The notes under the pieces: generated by a model | The model's input: the letters and a program-made list of their open reading frames with translations, nothing else | What the model was told of the DNA's origin: nothing | Databases searched by the model: none | Part shown: positions 34,547 through 42,878 of the stretch, one piece after another | How the letters are laid out: the number at the start of each line of letters is the position of its first letter | Position numbering within the stretch: the stretch's first letter is position 1 | Position numbers and translations under genes: made by a program | Assembly: GCF_002157465.1 (NCBI RefSeq) | Contig: NZ_NHOC01000002.1 | Location: 508 to 64,507, forward strand | Reading direction: 5' to 3' | Source: Butyricicoccus porcorum | GTDB taxonomy: Bacteria > Bacillota > Clostridia > Oscillospirales > Butyricicoccaceae | DNA: 64,000 bases

Positions 34547-35806
34547 ATGAAGGTTCTGGTTATCGGCGGCGGCGGACGCGAGCATGCAGTCTGCATGACG
34601 CTGGCAAAAAGCCCGAAGGTAGATAAAATCTGGTGCGCACCGGGCAACGGCGGCATTGCCGACATTGCGGAGTGTGTCAACATCAAGGCGACCGACATCG
34701 ACGGTGTCGTTGCATTCTCGAAGGAGAACAAGCCGGATCTGGTTGTCGTTACGCCGGATGATCCGCTCGCACTGGGCATGGTCGACGCGCTGGAGGCGGA
34801 GGGCATCCGTGCCTTTGGCCCGCGCAAAAATGCGGCGATCATCGAGGGCTCCAAGTCGTTTGCAAAGGATTTGATGCACAAATATAACATCCCGACGGCG
34901 GGCTATGCAGTATTTGAAAACAGCGACGAGGCGATTGCATATATTAAGGAGAACGGCGCGCCGATCGTCATCAAGGCGGACGGCCTTGCGCTCGGCAAGG
35001 GCGTCACGGTTGCCATGACTGAGGACGAGGCAATTGCAGCCGTACATGACGCGATTGACGGCGGCCGCTTCGGCGGCGCGGGTGCGCGTGTTGTCATCGA
35101 GGAATTCCTCACCGGCCCGGAGGTCTCCGTGCTGGCATTTGTCGACGGCGAGCACCTGTCCACCATGCCGTCGGCACAGGATCACAAGCGCGCTTACGAC
35201 AACGACGAAGGCCCGAACACCGGTGGTATGGGCGCATTTTCTCCGTCCCGCTTCTATACGGATGACATTGCGCAGACCTGCATGGATACCATCTTCAAGC
35301 CGACGGTTGCTGCAATGAAGGCGGAAGGCCGTCCGTTCAGCGGCGTGCTGTATTTCGGTCTGATGCTGACTCCGAAAGGGCCGAAGGTCATCGAGTACAA
35401 TGCGCGCTTCGGCGACCCGGAGACGCAGGCAGTTCTGTGCCGTCTGGAAAGTGACCTGTTTGACATTATGAATGCGGTCATCGACGGCAAGCTGGATGAA
35501 ATGGATATCAAGTGGGCAGACAATGCGGCGTGCTGTGTTGTCATGGCGTCCGGCGGCTATCCGCTTGCCTATGAAAAGGGCAAGGAAATTACCGGCATGG
35601 ACAACGTCACCGAGTCGATTGTGTTCCATGCGGGCACGGCGCGTACCGATGACGGCAAAATCGTCACCAGCGGCGGCCGCGTGCTCGGCGTGACGGCGAC
35701 AGCGGCGACGCTCGATGAGGCCATCAGAAAGGCATATGCCGATGTGGAAAAGATCCACTTTGAAAAGGCACATATCCGCCACGATATCGGCATTAAAAAG
35801 GGCTGA
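34547..35806 (+). CDS. purD: Phosphoribosylamine--glycine ligase PurD
   Basis: A 419-residue ATP-grasp enzyme making GAR from phosphoribosylamine and glycine. Signatures are LVIGGGGREHAV, IVIKADGLALGKGVTVA, EEFLTGPEVSVLAFVDG, DHKRAYDNDEGPNTGGMGAF and EYNARFGDPETQ. GAGGAGG precedes the ATG at 34547. Last recognised purine gene of the operon; purL, purB, purK and purA are elsewhere. Confidence 0.96.
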   Translation: MKVLVIGGGGREHAVCMTLAKSPKVDKIWCAPGNGGIADIAECVNIKATDIDGVVAFSKENKPDLVVVTPDDPLALGMVDALEAEGIRAFGPRKNAAIIEGSKSFAKDLMHKYNIPTAGYAVFENSDEAIAYIKENGAPIVIKADGLALGKGVTVAMTEDEAIAAVHDAIDGGRFGGAGARVVIEEFLTGPEVSVLAFVDGEHLSTMPSAQDHKRAYDNDEGPNTGGMGAFSPSRFYTDDIAQTCMDTIFKPTVAAMKAEGRPFSGVLYFGLMLTPKGPKVIEYNARFGDPETQAVLCRLESDLFDIMNAVIDGKLDEMDIKWADNAACCVVMASGGYPLAYEKGKEITGMDNVTESIVFHAGTARTDDGKIVTSGGRVLGVTATAATLDEAIRKAYADVEKIHFEKAHIRHDIGIKKG

Positions 35807-35842
35807 GAGACCCAAAATTAACTTAGAGTGAAGGTGAAAGCA

Positions 35843-36373
35843 ATGGAAGAAACCAAGCAGCGCGTGCTTGCCTGCATGGCAGACGTCATCAAGCAGAACG
35901 GATTCCGCACGGAATTTTTTGACGGCAAGGACGGCAATCCGGCGATGACGCGGGTAGAACTGGTCAAGCAGGGCAAGGTACAGCAGGATGTCATCATCGA
36001 CATGTGGTTCCCGCCCGCAAAGATGGCGCGCGAGGAAACCGCACTGTTCCAGATGCATGCGACCCTCCTTCAGATTGATCCGAAGGGCATGGAGCGCAAC
36101 CTGCCGGAGCTGAAGCGTGCGATTTTCTACAGTAATAATTTCTGCACCATCGGCCAGTTCGGCCTGTACGAAGAGGACGGCGTGATTTATATGCGCCATA
36201 ACATCGTGCTCAACATGCAGGATGACCTCGAGCGCATGGTGACCGATATCTGTGATTATTTCTCACTGATGCTGTCCGGCATCCAGCGCTTTGTCGATGC
36301 GCTGGCACAGATCGCGATGGGTGCGGCAAATATAGAAGTCGCAAAGGAAATGGATCTTCTGCCAAACATCTGA
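35843..36373 (+). CDS. YbjN-like small protein
   Basis: A 176-residue soluble acidic protein. The middle and end (RAIFYSNNFCTIGQFGLYEE, DGVIYMRHNIVLNMQDDLE, then an amphipathic helix) recall the YbjN / secretion-chaperone-like fold, but this is a weak visual match. AAGGTGA lies before the ATG at 35843. It follows purD by 36 nt and precedes the terminator, so it is probably the last gene of the purine transcript; a link to purines is not evident. Confidence 0.6.
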   Translation: MEETKQRVLACMADVIKQNGFRTEFFDGKDGNPAMTRVELVKQGKVQQDVIIDMWFPPAKMAREETALFQMHATLLQIDPKGMERNLPELKRAIFYSNNFCTIGQFGLYEEDGVIYMRHNIVLNMQDDLERMVTDICDYFSLMLSGIQRFVDALAQIAMGAANIEVAKEMDLLPNI

Positions 36374-36392
36374 TTGCGTTGCATACAAAAGC

Positions 36393-36425
36393 AAAACCGC
36401 TCCGGAGCTTCCGGGGCGGTTTTTT
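36393..36425 (+). terminator. Terminator of the purine operon
   Basis: A stem AAAACCGCTCCGG / CCGGGGCGGTTTT is followed by T residues, ending about 50 nt after the YbjN-like gene. Confidence 0.9.
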
Positions 36426-36429
36426 CGTG

Positions 36430-36675
36430 TCAGTTCAGTTCTACATAGCCGACAATCATCCCGCTGATGCCGTCGGCTTCGTCCTCCAGCTCGAGGACTT
36501 CGGCAAATTCGCGCCCGTCGCGCGTGTGGTAGTTGGGCTGGCCATCGTCGAAAATCACGCAGCCGTTTTCCAGCCGCAGCCCGCAGGTATCTCCGTCGAA
36601 AATACCGCTCAGAACCGGCTCGCCGTTCAGCGGGCGCAGGCCGGTGTGTTCGTCTGCAATCATCATGCGCGGCAT
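36430..36675 (-). CDS. Small hypothetical protein
   Basis: An 81-residue acidic protein (MPRMMIADEHTGLRPLNG ...) with alternating beta-type residues and no motif I recognise. AAGGAGG lies 8 nt before the ATG. The start is 35 nt after the terminator of the tRNA-Gln pair on the same strand. It is supported mainly by its strong ribosome-binding site. Confidence 0.55.
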   Translation of the reverse strand: MPRMMIADEHTGLRPLNGEPVLSGIFDGDTCGLRLENGCVIFDDGQPNYHTRDGREFAEVLELEDEADGISGMIVGYVELN

Positions 36676-36709
36676 AGGGAGGCCTCCTTTTCACAGGGAT
36701 AAAGAAAAA

Positions 36710-36732
36710 CCGCTCAGAGGATTCTGAGCGGT
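36710..36732 (-). terminator. Terminator of the tRNA-Gln pair
   Basis: On the minus strand ACCGCTCAG-type stem (CTCAGAATCCTCTGAG core with GACCG/CGGTT) is followed by TTTTTC, eight bases after the first tRNA's CCA end. Confidence 0.85.
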
Positions 36733-36739
36733 CAGATTC

Positions 36740-36813
36740 TGGTTGCCGAAGAAGGATTCGAACCCTCACAAACAGAGTCAGAGTCTGTCGTGCTACCCTT
36801 ACACAATTCGGCA
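36740..36813 (-). tRNA. tRNA-Gln (anticodon CUG), downstream copy
   Basis: A 74-nt cloverleaf on the minus strand. The acceptor stem TGCCGAA pairs with TTCGGCA, discriminator A, and CCA is encoded. The anticodon arm ACAGA / TCTGT carries loop CTCTGAC, anticodon CUG for CAG codons. The T arm has GGTTCGAATCC. Its sequence is the same as the copy at 36817 apart from nothing visible. Confidence 0.95.
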
Positions 36814-36816
36814 ATA

Positions 36817-36890
36817 TGGTTGCCGAAGAAGGATTCGAACCCTCACAAACAGAGTCAGAGTCTGTCGTGCTACCCTTACACAATTCGGCA
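36817..36890 (-). tRNA. tRNA-Gln (anticodon CUG), upstream copy
   Basis: A 74-nt tRNA identical by eye to the neighbour at 36740, with encoded CCA and anticodon CUG. The two are only 3 nt apart and share the promoter at 36928-36956. Confidence 0.95.
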
Positions 36891-36927
36891 ATATTGGTTG
36901 CTGTGCTCTCGTGAACCAGCGAATATT

Positions 36928-36956
36928 ATTATACGCACAATCCGACTGCTTGTCAA
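36928..36956 (-). promoter_or_regulatory. Promoter of the tRNA-Gln pair
   Basis: On the minus strand perfect TTGACA, a 17-bp spacer and TATAAT, 38 bp before the first tRNA. Confidence 0.92.
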
Positions 36957-37119
36957 GAAAAAGTTTAAAAATATTTCTGAAAAAAATGCACAAAAACAGG
37001 CGAAATTTTGACGATATCGGAGATAGAAAAAGCATAGTATACGGGGTATAATAAGATACGTATAAAAATCAACGAAATTATTTTAATATTCGCATTTGTT
37101 TTGCGTTTGGAGGATCTTC

Positions 37120-38940
37120 ATGGTCAGAAATGATTTGAGAAACATTGCAATTATCGCACACGTCGACCACGGCAAGACGACGCTGGTTGACCAGATGCTC
37201 AAGCAGGGCGGCGCATTCCGCAAGAACCAGGTTGTGGAAGAGCGCGTCATGGACAGCAACGATCTCGAAAGAGAGCGCGGCATTACCATTCTTGCAAAGA
37301 ATACATCGGTACACTACAAGGATACCAAGATCAATATTGTTGACACCCCGGGACATGCGGACTTCTCCGGCGAGGTCGAGCGTATCCTGAAGATGGTAGA
37401 CGGCGTTATTCTGCTGGTCGATGCCTTTGAGGGACCGATGCCGCAGACCCGCTTCGTGTTGGAAAAGGCACTGGAATTCGGCCACAAAATTATCATCGTT
37501 ATCAATAAGATTGACCGTCCGGATGCGCGTCTGTCCGATGTCGGCGACGAAGTCCTCGAGCTGCTGCTGACACTGGATGCCAATGATGAGCAGCTGGACA
37601 GCCCGATTCTGTACTGCTCCGGCCGTGACGGCACGGCAAGCCTGTCTCCGAATATCCCGGGTGAAGACCTGACCCCGCTGTTTGAGACCATTCTGAACCA
37701 CATCCCGGCGCCGCATGTCGACACCGAGGGCGACCTTCAGATGCTGGTTTCTTCCATCGATTACAACGATTATGTCGGTAGAATTGCCATCGGCCGTGTC
37801 GAGCGCGGCACGATGCATGTCGGTCAGGACGTGACGGTCTGCAATTACAACAAGCATACCGATCCGTACAAGGCGAAGATTGCGTCGATGTACACCATCG
37901 ACAGCCTCGGACATACACCGGTTGAGGACATTTCCGCAGGTGATATCGTCTGTGTTTCCGGCATCGAAAATGTTACCATCGGCGATACGCTGTGCGCACC
38001 GGAAAATCCGAAGCCGCTGCCGTTCGTCAAGATTTCCGAGCCGACGGTTGAGATGTATTTTTCCGTCAACGACTCCCCGTTTGCGGGCCGTGAGGGCAAA
38101 TATGTCACCTCCCGCCAGCTGCGCGAGCGCCTGCACCGTGAACTGCTCAAGGATGTCTCGCTCCGCGTACATGAGACCGAAAACACGGATACCTTCCGCG
38201 TTGCGGGCCGCGGCGAGATGCATTTGTCCATCCTGATCGAAACCCTGCGCCGTGAGGGCTATGAATTCCAGGTTGGTGCACCGCGTGCGCTGTATAAGAT
38301 TATTGATGGCAAGCGCTATGAGCCGATTGAGCGCATGGTTGCGGACGTACCGGCAGATGCACTCGGCTCTGTTATGGAGAAGATGGGTGCGCGCAAGGGC
38401 GAACTCCAGCATATGGCACCGCAGGGCGACCGCATGCGTGTCGAGTTCCTGGTTCCGGCGCGCGGCCTGTTCGGCTATAAGAACGAATTTTTGACCGATA
38501 CCAAGGGCGAGGGCATTCTGAGCTCGGTATTTTATGATTACCAGCCGTACAAGGGCGAGATTTCCAAGCGTTCCACCGGTTCGCTGATCGCATTTGAGAC
38601 CGGTACGGCAGTCGCTTACGGTCTGTTCAATGCGCAGGAGCGCGGCCAGCTGTTTATTGGCGCAGGCACGGAAGTATATGAAGGCATGATTGTCGGCGTA
38701 TCCCCGAAGAATGAGGATATGGCGGTCAATGTCTGCAAGAAGAAGCAGCTCACCAACATGCGTGCATCCGGTTCGGACGATGCCCTGCGCCTCGTTCCGC
38801 CGCGCATCATGTCGATTGAGGAAGCAATGGAGTTCATCGGTGAGGATGAGCTGATTGAAATCACGCCGAAGAGCGTTCGCATGCGCAAGGCAATTCTGTC
38901 CAATACCGAGCGTATGAAGAAGGCAAAGGGCGGCAAGTAA
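37120..38940 (+). CDS. typA: Ribosome-associated GTPase TypA/BipA
   Basis: A 606-residue translational GTPase of the EF-G family. The G domain has AHVDHGKTT (residues 13-21), the switch RERGITILAKN, VDTPGHADFSGEVER and VINKIDRPDAR. The C-terminal BipA-specific part has FLVPARGLFGYKNEFLTDT and GSDDALRLVPPR. It assists ribosome assembly or translation under stress. GGAGGA lies 5 nt before the ATG at 37120. Confidence 0.97.
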   Translation: MVRNDLRNIAIIAHVDHGKTTLVDQMLKQGGAFRKNQVVEERVMDSNDLERERGITILAKNTSVHYKDTKINIVDTPGHADFSGEVERILKMVDGVILLVDAFEGPMPQTRFVLEKALEFGHKIIIVINKIDRPDARLSDVGDEVLELLLTLDANDEQLDSPILYCSGRDGTASLSPNIPGEDLTPLFETILNHIPAPHVDTEGDLQMLVSSIDYNDYVGRIAIGRVERGTMHVGQDVTVCNYNKHTDPYKAKIASMYTIDSLGHTPVEDISAGDIVCVSGIENVTIGDTLCAPENPKPLPFVKISEPTVEMYFSVNDSPFAGREGKYVTSRQLRERLHRELLKDVSLRVHETENTDTFRVAGRGEMHLSILIETLRREGYEFQVGAPRALYKIIDGKRYEPIERMVADVPADALGSVMEKMGARKGELQHMAPQGDRMRVEFLVPARGLFGYKNEFLTDTKGEGILSSVFYDYQPYKGEISKRSTGSLIAFETGTAVAYGLFNAQERGQLFIGAGTEVYEGMIVGVSPKNEDMAVNVCKKKQLTNMRASGSDDALRLVPPRIMSIEEAMEFIGEDELIEITPKSVRMRKAILSNTERMKKAKGGK

Positions 38941-38958
38941 CGAGAGGAGATGCGCGAA

Positions 38959-39336
38959 ATGAAAAAGGTAATTTCTACCCCGAAGGCACCGGCAGCAATT
39001 GGCCCGTATTCGCAGGCGATTGAGACCGAGGGCTATCTGTTCACCTCCGGCCAGATTCCGATCAATCCGGCAACCGGCGAGGTCGAGGGAACAACCATCG
39101 AGGAACAGGCAGAACAGGTCATGCAGAACATCGGCGCGATTCTGGAAGAAGCTGGTCTGACGTTTGCAAATGTCGTGAAGACCACCTGTTTTCTGGCTGA
39201 TCTTGCGGATTTCGCCGCATTCAACGCAGTTTATGCGAAGTATTTCCCGGAAGCGGCTCCGGCACGCTCCTGCTTCGCAGTGGCAGGCCTGCCGAAGGGC
39301 GCAAAGCTCGAGGTAGAGACCATCTGCATCAAGTAA
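38959..39336 (+). CDS. ridA: RidA family enamine/imine deaminase
   Basis: A 125-residue YjgF/YER057c/UK114 protein that hydrolyses reactive 2-aminoacrylate. Signatures are TPKAPAAIGPYSQAI, LFTSGQIPINPATGE and AAPARSCFAVAGLPKGAKLE with the conserved Arg, ending in EVETICIK. The second ATG (38959) is preferred because AGAGGAG lies 9 nt upstream. It follows typA by 18 nt, likely in one operon. Confidence 0.95.
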   Translation: MKKVISTPKAPAAIGPYSQAIETEGYLFTSGQIPINPATGEVEGTTIEEQAEQVMQNIGAILEEAGLTFANVVKTTCFLADLADFAAFNAVYAKYFPEAAPARSCFAVAGLPKGAKLEVETICIK

Positions 39337-39345
39337 TCCGAACAA

Positions 39346-39375
39346 AAGCCGGCTGTATGTGCAGCCGGCTTTTTC
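39346..39375 (+). terminator. Terminator after ridA
   Basis: AAAGCCGGCTG pairs with CAGCCGGCTTT, then T residues. Confidence 0.92.
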
Positions 39376-39408
39376 TGTCAGGTGGAAGCTTTTTCTGTCA
39401 GGTGGAAG
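39369..39408 (+). repeat. Perfect 20-bp tandem duplication
   Basis: The unit CTTTTTCTGTCAGGTGGAAG occurs twice in a row (39369-39388, 39389-39408), starting within the terminator T-run. Confidence 0.9.
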
Positions 39409-39512
39409 ATGATGGAGAATATTCTGTAAAACTGGCATTTCACTCAAGAATCGGGTATTTTAGATGCGAAAAAAGATAAAAATAAAATTTTTAAAAAAAT
39501 TCAAAAAAACTC

Positions 39513-39541
39513 TTGACGAAAACGGGAAGATTGGATATAAT
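39513..39541 (+). promoter_or_regulatory. Promoter of tRNA-Ser
   Basis: TTGACG, 17-bp spacer, TATAAT (39536-39541), 40 bp before the tRNA. Confidence 0.88.
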
Positions 39542-39580
39542 ATTACCTGTCGCTGAGAGAAAACGACAAAAACCGAAGAT

Positions 39581-39671
39581 GGAGAGTTGGCTGAGTGGTC
39601 GAAGGCGCACGACTGGAAATCGTGTGTGCGTGATGAGCGTACCCAGGGTTCAAATCCCTGACTCTCCGCCA
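39581..39671 (+). tRNA. tRNA-Ser (anticodon GGA)
   Basis: A 91-nt class II tRNA. The acceptor GGAGAGT pairs with ACTCTCC, discriminator G, encoded CCA. The anticodon loop CTGGAAA gives GGA, reading UCC/UCU. A long variable arm (GTGTGCGTGATGAGCGTAC) precedes the T arm CAGGGTTCAAATCCCTG. Confidence 0.96.
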
Positions 39672-39674
39672 TTG

Positions 39675-39706
39675 AAACCCCGAAAAGCTTGCTTTTCGGG
39701 GTTTTT
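39675..39706 (+). terminator. Terminator of tRNA-Ser
   Basis: AAACCCCGAAAAGC pairs with GCTTTTCGGGGTTT, followed by T residues. Confidence 0.92.
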
Positions 39707-39781
39707 GTTTTGCCGAAAACCAGCGTCGCGTCCGGGAAGAAGAATTCTGCCCGTGCAAGGGAGGTTTTTGCCGGAAACCGT

Positions 39782-39810
39782 TTGCAATCTGTACGGCAAT
39801 CATGTATGAT
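39782..39810 (+). promoter_or_regulatory. Promoter of the pyrH-polC cluster
   Basis: TTGCAA, 17-bp spacer, TATGAT (39805-39810), 74 bp before pyrH. Confidence 0.65.
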
Positions 39811-39883
39811 ATAGAATGAAAAACAATACAGGGTTTTACTTTGCAGCCTGATTCAAACAAATCGCACATGGAGGAAATAGTTT

Positions 39884-40600
39884 ATGGATACACCGAAGTA
39901 TAAACGTGTTTTGATTAAGATCAGCGGCGAGGCACTGGCGGGCGATAAGAAATTCGGCCTGAATTTCGACGTCATCGGGCCGGTATGCGATGTCATTCAG
40001 AGATGCGTTGAAATCGGTACACAGGTCGGCATTGTTGTCGGCGGCGGCAACTTCTGGCGCGGCGTCAAGGACGGCGGCGGAAAGATGGAGCGCTCCCGCG
40101 CGGACCACATGGGCATGTTGGCCACCACCATCAACTCTTTGGCACTGGCGGATGCGCTGGAGCAGCGCGGCGTCGATGTGCGCGTACAGACCGCCATTGA
40201 GATGCGCCAGATTGCAGAGCCATATATCCGCAGCAAGGCAACCCGTCATCTGGAAAAGGGCCGCGTTGTCATCTTCGGCTGCGGCACCGGCAACCCGTAT
40301 TTCTCTACCGACACGGCAGCAGCGCTGCGTGCGGCAGAAATCAATGCAGACATCATTCTGCTGGCGAAGAACATCGACGGCGTATATGATTCCGACCCGG
40401 CGGTCAATCCGGATGCGAAGAAGTATGACCAGTTGTCCTATATGGATGTGCTCAAGGAGCGTCTCGGCGTCATGGACACCACGGCGACCAGCCTGTCGAT
40501 GGACAACAGCATTCCGGTTCTCGTGTTCGCACTGAAGGACCCGGAGAACATCTACCGCGCCGTTCTGGGCGAGGATATCGGTACACTGGTAAAGGTATAA
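39884..40600 (+). CDS. pyrH: Uridylate kinase PyrH
   Basis: A 238-residue bacterial UMP kinase of the amino-acid-kinase fold, making UDP. Motifs are [44 protein letters not shown] and [25 protein letters not shown] lies before the ATG. First of eight genes in the common pyrH-frr-uppS-cdsA-dxr-rseP order. Confidence 0.97.
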   Translation: MDTPKYKRVLIKISGEALAGDKKFGLNFDVIGPVCDVIQRCVEIGTQVGIVVGGGNFWRGVKDGGGKMERSRADHMGMLATTINSLALADALEQRGVDVRVQTAIEMRQIAEPYIRSKATRHLEKGRVVIFGCGTGNPYFSTDTAAALRAAEINADIILLAKNIDGVYDSDPAVNPDAKKYDQLSYMDVLKERLGVMDTTATSLSMDNSIPVLVFALKDPENIYRAVLGEDIGTLVKV

Positions 40601-40633
40601 ATTGATTCCAAACAGAGAGAGGAGTTTGACGAT

Positions 40634-41188
40634 ATGAAACCCGAGATGAAACCGTTTGAAAGCAAGATGCAGAAGACGCTGGACGTTCTGGATTCCAATC
40701 TGGCAGGCATCCGCGCAGGCAGAGCCAATGCAGGCGTGCTCAACAAGATCAATGTGGACTATTATGGTGCCGCAAGCCCGATTTCCCAGGTCGCTGCGAT
40801 TTCTTCCCCTGACCCGCGCACGCTGACCATTCAGCCGTGGGACGCATCCCTGCTCAAGGAGATTACCAAGGCCATTCAGACCTCTGATATCGGCATCAAC
40901 CCGCAGAACGATGGCAAGGTCATTCGCCTGACCTTCCCGCCGCTGACGGAGGAGCGCCGTAAGGAGCTCATCAAGCAGGTTTCCAAGGAAGGCGAGGCTT
41001 CCAAGGTTGCCATCCGGAATATCCGCCGCGATGCAATGGATAAGTGGAAGGCTGCAAAGAAGAAGTCCGAGATGACGGAGGATGAGCTGAAGGACGCCGA
41101 GAAGGAGATGCAGAAGCTGACGGATAAATATATCAAGCAGATCGATGCTACGACGGTGAAGAAGTCGGAAGAGCTGAAGTCTGTCTGA
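40634..41188 (+). CDS. frr: Ribosome recycling factor
   Basis: A 184-residue RRF that splits post-termination ribosomes with EF-G. Typical blocks are AGIRAGRANAGVLNKI, YYGAASPISQVA, TIQPWDASLLKEI and VAIRNIRRDAMDKWK. GAGAGGAG lies 9 nt before the ATG. Confidence 0.97.
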   Translation: MKPEMKPFESKMQKTLDVLDSNLAGIRAGRANAGVLNKINVDYYGAASPISQVAAISSPDPRTLTIQPWDASLLKEITKAIQTSDIGINPQNDGKVIRLTFPPLTEERRKELIKQVSKEGEASKVAIRNIRRDAMDKWKAAKKKSEMTEDELKDAEKEMQKLTDKYIKQIDATTVKKSEELKSV

Positions 41189-41296
41189 CACGCATTTGCT
41201 ACACGTTCGGGACATGTGGGCGGCTGGAGAGCAGCCGCCCATATCGCGTATTCAGCGGATTCATGCCTGAAAAGGAAAGGTCGGTGTTATAGTAGC

Positions 41297-42046
41297 GTGG
41301 CGTTGTTCAATATACTGAAAAAAGACGCAGAGCAGCCGCAGGAACGTCCGGTTCCGCAGCATATCGCTGTGATTATGGACGGCAATGGGCGATGGGCGAA
41401 AAAGCGCGGCCTGCCGCGCACAGCGGGACACAAGGTCGGTGCGGAAACCTTCCGCACGATTGCCACATACTGCAAGGATATTGGCGTCAAATACTTTACC
41501 GTGTATGCGTTTTCCACGGAAAACTGGAAGCGCCCGGCGGAGGAAGTAGAAACCCTGATGAACCTGTTCCGCCGGTATCTCAGGGAAGCGATTGATACAA
41601 TGGCGGAAAACAATGTCGCCGTGCAGGTGCTGGGCGATCTGTCCGTGCTGCCGGAGGATATCCGCGCCCTCATCGACGAATGCAACGAGGCGGCGGCAAA
41701 GCTGGAACATCCGGCAATTGCCAGCCTGTGCATCAATTACGGCGGGCGAGATGAAATCAAAAATGCCGTGCGCGCGATTGCAAGGCGCGTACAGGCAGGC
41801 GAGCTTGCACCGGAGGACATCACGGAGGACACGGTTTCCGAAAGCCTGTACACGGCGCATATGCCCGACCCGGATCTGATTATCCGTCCGAGCGGTGAGA
41901 TTCGCATTTCTAATTTCCTGCTGTGGCAGGCTGCGTATGCGGAGTTTTATTTCACCGATGTTCTGTGGCCGGACTTCAAGCCGGAGCATCTGGAACAGGC
42001 AATTGAAAGCTATAATGGAAGACAGAGAAGGTTCGGAGGCGTTTAA
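41297..42046 (+). CDS. uppS: Undecaprenyl diphosphate synthase UppS
   Basis: A 249-residue cis-prenyltransferase that makes the C55 lipid carrier for cell-wall synthesis. The active-site motif IMDGNGRWAKKRG (Asp28) and the C-terminal SGEIRISNFLLWQAAYAEFYF are present. The start is set to the GTG at 41297 (VALFNILKK) on family length; its ribosome-binding site is weak, and a TTG at 41303 is an alternative. cdsA starts 5 nt after the stop codon. Confidence 0.94.
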   Translation: MALFNILKKDAEQPQERPVPQHIAVIMDGNGRWAKKRGLPRTAGHKVGAETFRTIATYCKDIGVKYFTVYAFSTENWKRPAEEVETLMNLFRRYLREAIDTMAENNVAVQVLGDLSVLPEDIRALIDECNEAAAKLEHPAIASLCINYGGRDEIKNAVRAIARRVQAGELAPEDITEDTVSESLYTAHMPDPDLIIRPSGEIRISNFLLWQAAYAEFYFTDVLWPDFKPEHLEQAIESYNGRQRRFGGV

Positions 42047-42051
42047 AAGAT

Positions 42052-42876
42052 ATGAAGACTCGAGTCACATTTGGCGTGGTCGGTGCGATCGTTGTCGTAG
42101 TCGTGCTGTTTTTCTGCCCGCCGATTGTCGCACAGCTGTGCATGATGGCGCTGTCGGTCATCGCGGCGCAGGAATTTACGGCGGCGGTCGCAGGAAAGGA
42201 CGGCAGGCATTTGCAGGTCGCTGCGATGCTGCTGGCGCTCGGCACCTCGATGGCGAGCGCGCGCAACAGCTACAATGAATACTGGCTGCGCGCGATGCTG
42301 CTGGCGGGCGTGGTGGTACTGTTTGCCATTCTGCTGCGCTGCCACAAAAAAATCGGGTTTACCGAAATTGCGGGTGCATACTTCGGCGGTATTATCATTC
42401 CGTATATGCTGATGAGCCTGATCCGCATGTTCACCATGACCGAGGCAAACGGCAAGGTCTATATCCTCATCCCGCTGCTGGCGGCGTGGGGCTCGGATAC
42501 GTTTGCACTGTTTGCAGGCATGGCGTTCGGCAAGCACAAGCTCGCACCGGTTATCTCGCCAAAGAAGACCATCGAGGGCTCGGTCGGCGGTGTGGCCGGC
42601 GCTGTGGTGCTGATGGTGCTCTACGGCCTGGCAGTCAATGCATTGGCGGATGCGGGTATGTCCATCGCACTGTGTGTTGCCATCGGTCTGTTCGGCGCGG
42701 TGCTCGGTCAGGTGGGCGACCTGTCGTTTTCCATTGTCAAGCGCAAGGTCGGCATCAAGGACTATGGCAAAATCTTCCCGGGACACGGCGGCGTGCTCGA
42801 CCGCTTTGACAGCGTGATCTTTGTTGCACCGGCAGTGGAACTGCTGTTGCATTTGTTTACGACTTTGGGGATATAA
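42052..42876 (+). CDS. cdsA: Phosphatidate cytidylyltransferase CdsA
   Basis: A 274-residue membrane enzyme forming CDP-diacylglycerol. It has about eight hydrophobic segments and the C-terminal signature (FSIVKRKVGIKDYGKIFPGH then GGVLDRFDS). WGSDTFALFAGMAFGKHK and ISPKKTIEGSVGG are the preceding conserved blocks. GGAGG, inside the end of uppS, lies 12 nt before the ATG. Confidence 0.96.
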   Translation: MKTRVTFGVVGAIVVVVVLFFCPPIVAQLCMMALSVIAAQEFTAAVAGKDGRHLQVAAMLLALGTSMASARNSYNEYWLRAMLLAGVVVLFAILLRCHKKIGFTEIAGAYFGGIIIPYMLMSLIRMFTMTEANGKVYILIPLLAAWGSDTFALFAGMAFGKHKLAPVISPKKTIEGSVGGVAGAVVLMVLYGLAVNALADAGMSIALCVAIGLFGAVLGQVGDLSFSIVKRKVGIKDYGKIFPGHGGVLDRFDSVIFVAPAVELLLHLFTTLGI

Positions 42877-42878
42877 TC

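Noticed and set aside
33071-36199. 1042-codon minus-strand ORF
   Set aside because: It is antisense to purO, the AICAR transformylase and purD; long shadow frames are expected from GC-rich codon bias.
37078-39447. 789-codon minus-strand ORF
   Set aside because: Antisense to typA and ridA, low-complexity residue pattern, no start signals.
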